In this document: piece by piece, positions 30,085 through 33,596 of the stretch
Layout: every line of letters starts with the position of its first letter
Numbering within the stretch: the stretch's first letter is position 1
Origin: Succiniclasticum ruminis DSM 9236
Lineage (GTDB): Bacteria > Bacillota > Negativicutes > Acidaminococcales > Acidaminococcaceae
Direction: 5' to 3'
DNA length: 33,596 nt
Assembly: GCF_900112895.1 (NCBI RefSeq)
Contig: NZ_FONL01000019.1
Location: forward strand, 1-33,596
Notes under the pieces: generated by a model
Seen by the model: the letters and a program-made list of their open reading frames with translations, nothing else
Told to the model about the DNA's origin: nothing
The model's database searches: none
Made by a program: the position numbers and the translations under genes

Positions 30085-30333
30085 ATGCCAATTAAACCGA
30101 ACGAACTGACAAAAGAAATGGTCATGAAAGCCATGCAGTGCAAGGATGCCGATGAACTGATCGCGCTGGCAAAGAGCGGCGGCATCGAACTGACGAAGGA
30201 AGAGGCCGAAACCTATTTGGCGGAGCTGGCTGATTTCGAATTGGACGGCGACAACCTGAAAAAAATCGCCGGCGGCATTTTCGAATGCTACATGAGAAAT
30301 GACTGCATGTATGCCTTTGACGATTGGAAATAA
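30085..30333 (+). CDS. Nif11-like leader peptide precursor 3
   Basis: 82 residues, AAAGGAGG before the ATG. The leader (1-64) is almost the same as in precursors 1 and 2: NELTKEMVMKAMQCK, ADELIALAK, ELTKEEAETYLAELADFELD, final IAGG. The predicted core IFECYMRNDCMYAFDDWK has 18 residues and Cys-Tyr-x4-Cys. It lies alone between the hydrolase with the leader-like start and a cation ATPase, and is closed by a copy of the palindromic repeat. No maturation enzyme or transporter is adjacent. Confidence 0.9.
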   Translation: MPIKPNELTKEMVMKAMQCKDADELIALAKSGGIELTKEEAETYLAELADFELDGDNLKKIAGGIFECYMRNDCMYAFDDWK

Positions 30334-30385
30334 CGCGGACCGTTTTACCCGGTATGTTTCCGGAATCCGGTTCATAGTGTGAATA

Positions 30386-30426
30386 AAAGCCGTGGAATTT
30401 ATTTTCCGCGGCTTTTTTGTTATAAT
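30386..30426 (+). terminator. Palindromic repeat copy 6, terminator of precursor 3
   Basis: AAAGCCGTGGAA (30386-30397) pairs with TTCCGCGGCTTT (30404-30415), followed by TTTGTTATAAT. The first arm base pair differs from other copies in a compensated way (AAAG/CTTT). The final TATAAT (30421-30426) could start the ATPase transcript. Confidence 0.75.
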
Positions 30427-30538
30427 GGCTTATAGATGGGACTGTGGATACCAATCGTTGTGTGATTTGAATAAGGATGAAAAGGCTTGCTTTTGAAAGG
30501 GCAGCCGGGTAATTGGACAGACAGGAGCGGCAAAGGAA

Positions 30539-33169
30539 ATGAACGGCAAAGGATTGACCACTGCCGAAGCCCTGGAAAGGGCGAAGCAGGGAAAGAACGT
30601 ATTGACCCAGGGAAAGAAGAAGAGTCTGTTTTCCGTGATCGCGGAGCAGTTTGCGTCGCCGCTGCTGCTTCTGCTGGTGGCTGCCTCGGTCATTTCCATC
30701 ATGACCGGGGAAATCGTGGACGGCATCATTATCATCGTGGTGGTGCTGGCTAATGTCATCATCGGCACCGTGCAGGAACTTTCGGCGGAGAAATCCGTGG
30801 AGGCCCTGCGGCAGATCAACGCGTCCACGGCGGTGGTGATCCGGGACGGCGTGGAGACGGAGATTCCCGCGTCGGACCTGGTGGTGGGCGATTACGTGAT
30901 CCTGGAAGCGGGTCGCGTGGTGCCTGCGGACCTGGCTCTGGTGCAGACCAGCTCCCTGAAGGTGAATGAATCGGCCCTGACGGGCGAGAGCGTTGCGGTG
31001 GAGAAGGACTGCAGCGAAACCAGCGATGAGAAGACGCCCCTCGGCGACCGCAAGGATAAGGCCTTCATGTCCACCCTGGTGGAATACGGCCGCGGCGAGG
31101 GCGTGGTGGAAAAGATCGGCGACCATACCGAGATCGGCAAAATTTCCGGCATGCTGCATCAGATCGAGAAGCAGGAGACGCCGCTGCAGAAGAATCTGGA
31201 CAGCATCTCCAAGGTGCTGGGCATCGCGGGCGTGGTCCTGTGCATCCTGATGTTTGCCTGCCAGATTTTTATTTACCGCACCCCTGTCATTGAAACCCTG
31301 ATGATCTCCATCGCCTTTGCCGTGGCGGTCATCCCGGAAGGGCTGGCCACCGTGGTCACGCTGGTGCTTACGGCGGGCATCCAGGAGATGAGCAAGCGCA
31401 ACGCCATCGTGAAGCAGATCCATGCGGTGGAAACCCTGGGCGCGGTGAATGTGATCTGTTCCGATAAGACGGGCACCCTGACCCAGAATCGGATGACGGT
31501 GGTGAAGTGGTATCTTTCCGGCGAGGCGTTGGAACCGGAAGAACTGCCTGCGGACAGCAAGGTGTTTGCCAGACTGCTGGAGGGCTTTCTGGCCTGTAAC
31601 GACGCGAAGTATTCCGAAGAGACCGGCGAGGAAATCGGCGATCCCACGGAAACAGCCTTCATCAAGTACGCGAAAGACAAGAAGCTGGGCTATTACGATA
31701 TCATGCGTGATATCACCCGCTTTGATGAGATTCCTTTTGATTCCGGCCGGAAGATGATGACCACCCTGGACCGGGTGGAACGGGACGGAGAAATTAAAAA
31801 TATTTCCTACACGAAGGGCGCCATCGATTCCGTCATCGTCCGCTGCGACCGCATCCTGGATGAGGACGGCATACGGGAGATCACCAACGAGGACGTGGTC
31901 CTTGCCACCCAGGCGGCGGACATCATGAGCTCCGAAGCGCTCCGGGTGCTGGCCCTGGCCTACCGGGAAGGGGATACCGTTCCCCAGGAAAAGGATATGA
32001 TCTTCGTAGGGCTGGGCGCCATGATCGACCCGCCCAAGGAAGGCGTGAAGGAAACCGTGGACGAGTGTCATCACGCGGGCATCGACGTGGCCATGATCAC
32101 GGGCGACCATAAGATCACGGCTTTCGCCATCGCCAAGGAGCTGGATATCGCCACGGATATTTCCCAGAGTATTTCCGGCGCGGAGATCGATGAGATGGAT
32201 TCCGATGAGTTTAAGAAGAATGTGCTGGATTACCGCGTCTTCGCCCGGGTATCGCCGGAAAATAAAGTGCAGATTGTGCAGGCGTTCCAGTCCCACGGCA
32301 AGATCTGCTCCATGACCGGTGACGGCGTCAATGACGCGCCTTCCCTGAAAGCGGCGGACATCGGCGTGGCCATGGGCATCGGCGGCACGGAAGTGGCCAA
32401 GGATGCCGCGGAGATGATTCTGGTGGACGACAATTTCATCACCATCAAGAACGCGGTGATGGAAGGCCGCAATCTGTTTAACAATATTAAGAAGTCGGTC
32501 GTGTATCTGCTGCGGTCCAACTTTGGCGAAGTGGTGCTGATGGCATCGGCCATTTTTGCAGGGCTTTCGTCGCCCCTTTCCACCATCCAGATCCTGTGGG
32601 TGAACCTGCTGACGGATACGGCGCCTTCCCTGGCTCTGGGCATGGACGTGGGTTCGGATGCCGTCATGAATGAAAAGCCCAGGGACGTAAAGGCCGGCAT
32701 TTTGAACCGGAGCGATTACCTGAACATCGTGATCCAGGGCCTGATCAGCGGCGGCGTGACGCTGCTGGCGTTCCTGCTCCCCGTGATCATGCAGTATGGG
32801 ACGGGAAATATTCTGGCGAATCTGGAAGGAAACGAAGAACTCCTGAAACTGTGCAGGACCTACTGCTTCAGCACGCTGGCCATCAACGAGATGCTGATGG
32901 CGTACGTCTGCAAGACCAAGGGCAGCCTGGCCTTTGCCACGAAAGAATCCTGGAACAACAAGGCGCTGAATATCATCACGGCCGTGGGCATCCTGCTGCA
33001 GATCGGCATCCTGGTGGTTCCCCCCATGCGCACTTTGCTGAAGCTGGCGCCTGTGGGAACGGTTGACATCGCGCTGATCCTCTTCATCGCGGTGGCCGGC
33101 GTCCTGATCAACGCGGCGATTACCCTGGCGAAAGAGCGCTTGGATATTAAGCGGGAGAGAAATCTGTAA
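30539..33169 (+). CDS. Type II P-type cation-transporting ATPase (calcium-type)
   Basis: 876 residues, a usual length, with AAAGGAA before ATG. Order of motifs: TM segments 1-2 (about 40-78), actuator TGES (148-151), PEGL in TM4 (266-269) as in calcium pumps, phosphorylated Asp309 in DKTGTLT, TGDHKIT, and GDGVNDAPS (594-602). The C-terminal half has more membrane segments (NLLTDTAPSLALGMD in TM6). The PEGL and the DTAPSLALG segments favour Ca2+ (or Mn2+/Na+) export over heavy metals. It is likely alone in its transcript, between two repeat copies. Confidence 0.93.
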   Translation: MNGKGLTTAEALERAKQGKNVLTQGKKKSLFSVIAEQFASPLLLLLVAASVISIMTGEIVDGIIIIVVVLANVIIGTVQELSAEKSVEALRQINASTAVVIRDGVETEIPASDLVVGDYVILEAGRVVPADLALVQTSSLKVNESALTGESVAVEKDCSETSDEKTPLGDRKDKAFMSTLVEYGRGEGVVEKIGDHTEIGKISGMLHQIEKQETPLQKNLDSISKVLGIAGVVLCILMFACQIFIYRTPVIETLMISIAFAVAVIPEGLATVVTLVLTAGIQEMSKRNAIVKQIHAVETLGAVNVICSDKTGTLTQNRMTVVKWYLSGEALEPEELPADSKVFARLLEGFLACNDAKYSEETGEEIGDPTETAFIKYAKDKKLGYYDIMRDITRFDEIPFDSGRKMMTTLDRVERDGEIKNISYTKGAIDSVIVRCDRILDEDGIREITNEDVVLATQAADIMSSEALRVLALAYREGDTVPQEKDMIFVGLGAMIDPPKEGVKETVDECHHAGIDVAMITGDHKITAFAIAKELDIATDISQSISGAEIDEMDSDEFKKNVLDYRVFARVSPENKVQIVQAFQSHGKICSMTGDGVNDAPSLKAADIGVAMGIGGTEVAKDAAEMILVDDNFITIKNAVMEGRNLFNNIKKSVVYLLRSNFGEVVLMASAIFAGLSSPLSTIQILWVNLLTDTAPSLALGMDVGSDAVMNEKPRDVKAGILNRSDYLNIVIQGLISGGVTLLAFLLPVIMQYGTGNILANLEGNEELLKLCRTYCFSTLAINEMLMAYVCKTKGSLAFATKESWNNKALNIITAVGILLQIGILVVPPMRTLLKLAPVGTVDIALILFIAVAGVLINAAITLAKERLDIKRERNL

Positions 33170-33217
33170 GGGATGTTCCCGGGGAAGAAAGTTCATACTT
33201 GTCTCAGTAAATAATGC

Positions 33218-33255
33218 AACAGCCGTGGAATGTAAGTTCCGCGGCTGTTTTATTA
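33218..33255 (+). terminator. Palindromic repeat copy 7, terminator of the ATPase gene
   Basis: AACAGCCGTGGAA (33218-33230) pairs with TTCCGCGGCTGTT (33237-33249), followed by TTATTATG. It lies 49 bases after the ATPase stop and directly before the IS200-type element. Confidence 0.75.
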
Positions 33256-33341
33256 TGGCTTTAGCTTGGGAGCCGAATCCCTCAAGGGGATTTGGCTCAA
33301 AAACCACCTGCTACGCAGGTGGGATTAATGCTTAAGCAAAA

Positions 33342-33407
33342 GGGCAACATCCTTCTTGTATAATGATAGTGTTCAAGCCGTCACTAAAACAAGAAAGGAT
33401 GTTGCCC
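33342..33407 (+). promoter_or_regulatory. Stem-loop that would hide the transposase ribosome-binding site
   Basis: GGGCAACATCCTT (33342-33354) pairs perfectly with AAGGATGTTGCCC (33395-33407), with an extra CTTGT/ACAAG. The right arm contains the AAAGGA Shine-Dalgarno and ends one base before the ATG. IS200 is known to limit transposase in this way. TATAAT (33359-33364) in the loop may be a promoter inside the hairpin. Confidence 0.7.
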
Positions 33408-33408
33408 T

Positions 33409-33596
33409 ATGGCAAATAGTTTAGCACATACCAAGTGGGTATGCAAATATCACATTGTATTTACACCAAAATACAGAAGAAAAATCATTTATAACCAATT
33501 GCGTTTGGATATCAGAACGATTCTTAAAGATTTGTGCAAATGGAAAGGTGTAGAAATCATCGAAGGAAATTGTATGCCAGATCATGTCCATCTATT
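33409..33596 (+). CDS. tnpA: IS200-type transposase TnpA (partial, 3' end outside window)
   Basis: The ATG at 33409 gives 62 codons to the window end, beginning MANSLAHTKWVCKYHIVFTP and continuing KYRRKIIYNQLRLDIRTIL ... EGNCMPDHVHLL. The HIVFTPKYRRK pattern and the H-x-H motif in MPDHVHL are those of the Y1 transposase family, which moves single-stranded DNA. The catalytic Tyr lies beyond the window. Shine-Dalgarno is in the preceding stem-loop. Confidence 0.9.
   Translation, partial: MANSLAHTKWVCKYHIVFTPKYRRKIIYNQLRLDIRTILKDLCKWKGVEIIEGNCMPDHVHL

Larger units (their letters stand above)
33270..33596 (+). mobile_element. IS200-type insertion sequence, left end (partial)
   Basis: The left end shows an imperfect hairpin GAGCCGAATCCC/GGGATTTGGCTC (33270-33298), a perfect hairpin CCACCTGC-TAC-GCAGGTGG (33304-33322) and then the regulatory stem-loop before tnpA. 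Subterminal hairpins without terminal inverted repeats are typical of IS200/IS605 elements. The right end is outside the window. The exact left boundary is uncertain by some tens of bases. Confidence 0.75.

Noticed and set aside
30122-33307. 1061-codon open frame on the minus strand
   Set aside because: It is the shadow of the P-type ATPase and precursor 3; the translation is His/Gln/Arg-rich and has no ribosome-binding site.

Overview
The window looks like chromosomal DNA of an anaerobic Firmicutes lineage with a diderm-type secretome, most likely one of the Negativicutes (Acidaminococcus/Phascolarctobacterium-like). This is inference from codon style, several small exported proteins, a GlcD-type FAD oxidase, the DUF1659/DUF2922/YvrJ trio and Nif11-type peptide leaders; no rRNA or tRNA is present to prove it. 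Most of the sequence is moderately GC-rich. The stretch from about 24.0 to 27.75 kb is visibly AT-rich and looks acquired.

Layout. (1) 0-4.1 kb: the tail of one gene, a stack of palindromes, a broken copy of the 3' end of a C69 dipeptidase gene, a large exported protein, a zinc-ribbon protein and a hypothetical protein. (2) 4.2-12.2 kb: a region built around Nif11-like ribosomal peptide precursors. It holds a SPASM-domain protein whose radical-SAM barrel seems to lack the 4Fe-4S loop, a FAD-linked lactate/glycolate-type dehydrogenase, an exported C69 dipeptidase directly before precursor 1, a nucleotidyltransferase-fold protein directly after it, an exported protein, DNA-3-methyladenine glycosylase I and precursor 2. 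(3) 12.4-16.2 kb: a DEDDh exonuclease, an exported protein and a tandem duplication of about 1.14 kb carrying two ORF6N/PLD-like genes. (4) 16.3-24 kb: a phage-like replication operon on the minus strand (sigma-like factor, replication initiator, DnaC-type loader, DnaB helicase). A plus-strand series follows: Xre regulator, amidase, DUF1659, DUF2922 and YvrJ. No phage structural genes are visible. (5) 24.3-27.75 kb: an AT-rich wreck of a restriction-modification locus (Xre regulator, Z1 fragment, truncated cytosine methyltransferase), then a RelA/SpoT-domain gene invaded by a GIY-YIG-type endonuclease. (6) 27.75-33.2 kb: an esterase-like hydrolase, an exported Ig-like protein, an exported alpha/beta hydrolase whose first residues are those of a Nif11 leader, precursor 3 and a type II P-type cation ATPase. 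(7) The right edge: the start of an IS200-type element.

How it fits together. The three precursors share a near-constant leader ending in GG and short cores with a Cys-Tyr-x4/5-Cys motif, so they are probably exported, cleaved two-cysteine peptides. The SPASM protein and the C69 dipeptidase are candidate partners, but no C39-peptidase transporter lies in the window. A terminator-like palindromic repeat (AACAGCCGTGGAA...TTCCGCGGCTGTT) recurs seven times, mostly behind these genes. Three near-consensus parS sites (core GTTTCACGTGAAAC) suggest an origin-proximal position.

Most notable sequence-level signals: the degenerate radical-SAM/SPASM protein with the scattered two-Cys Nif11 peptides; a nine-copy, exactly 12-bp-spaced GTTACA array beside an AT-rich tract inside the initiator gene (a likely replication origin); and a probable structured small RNA of about 140 nt on the minus strand at 23803-23943, with a near-perfect promoter and a terminator.
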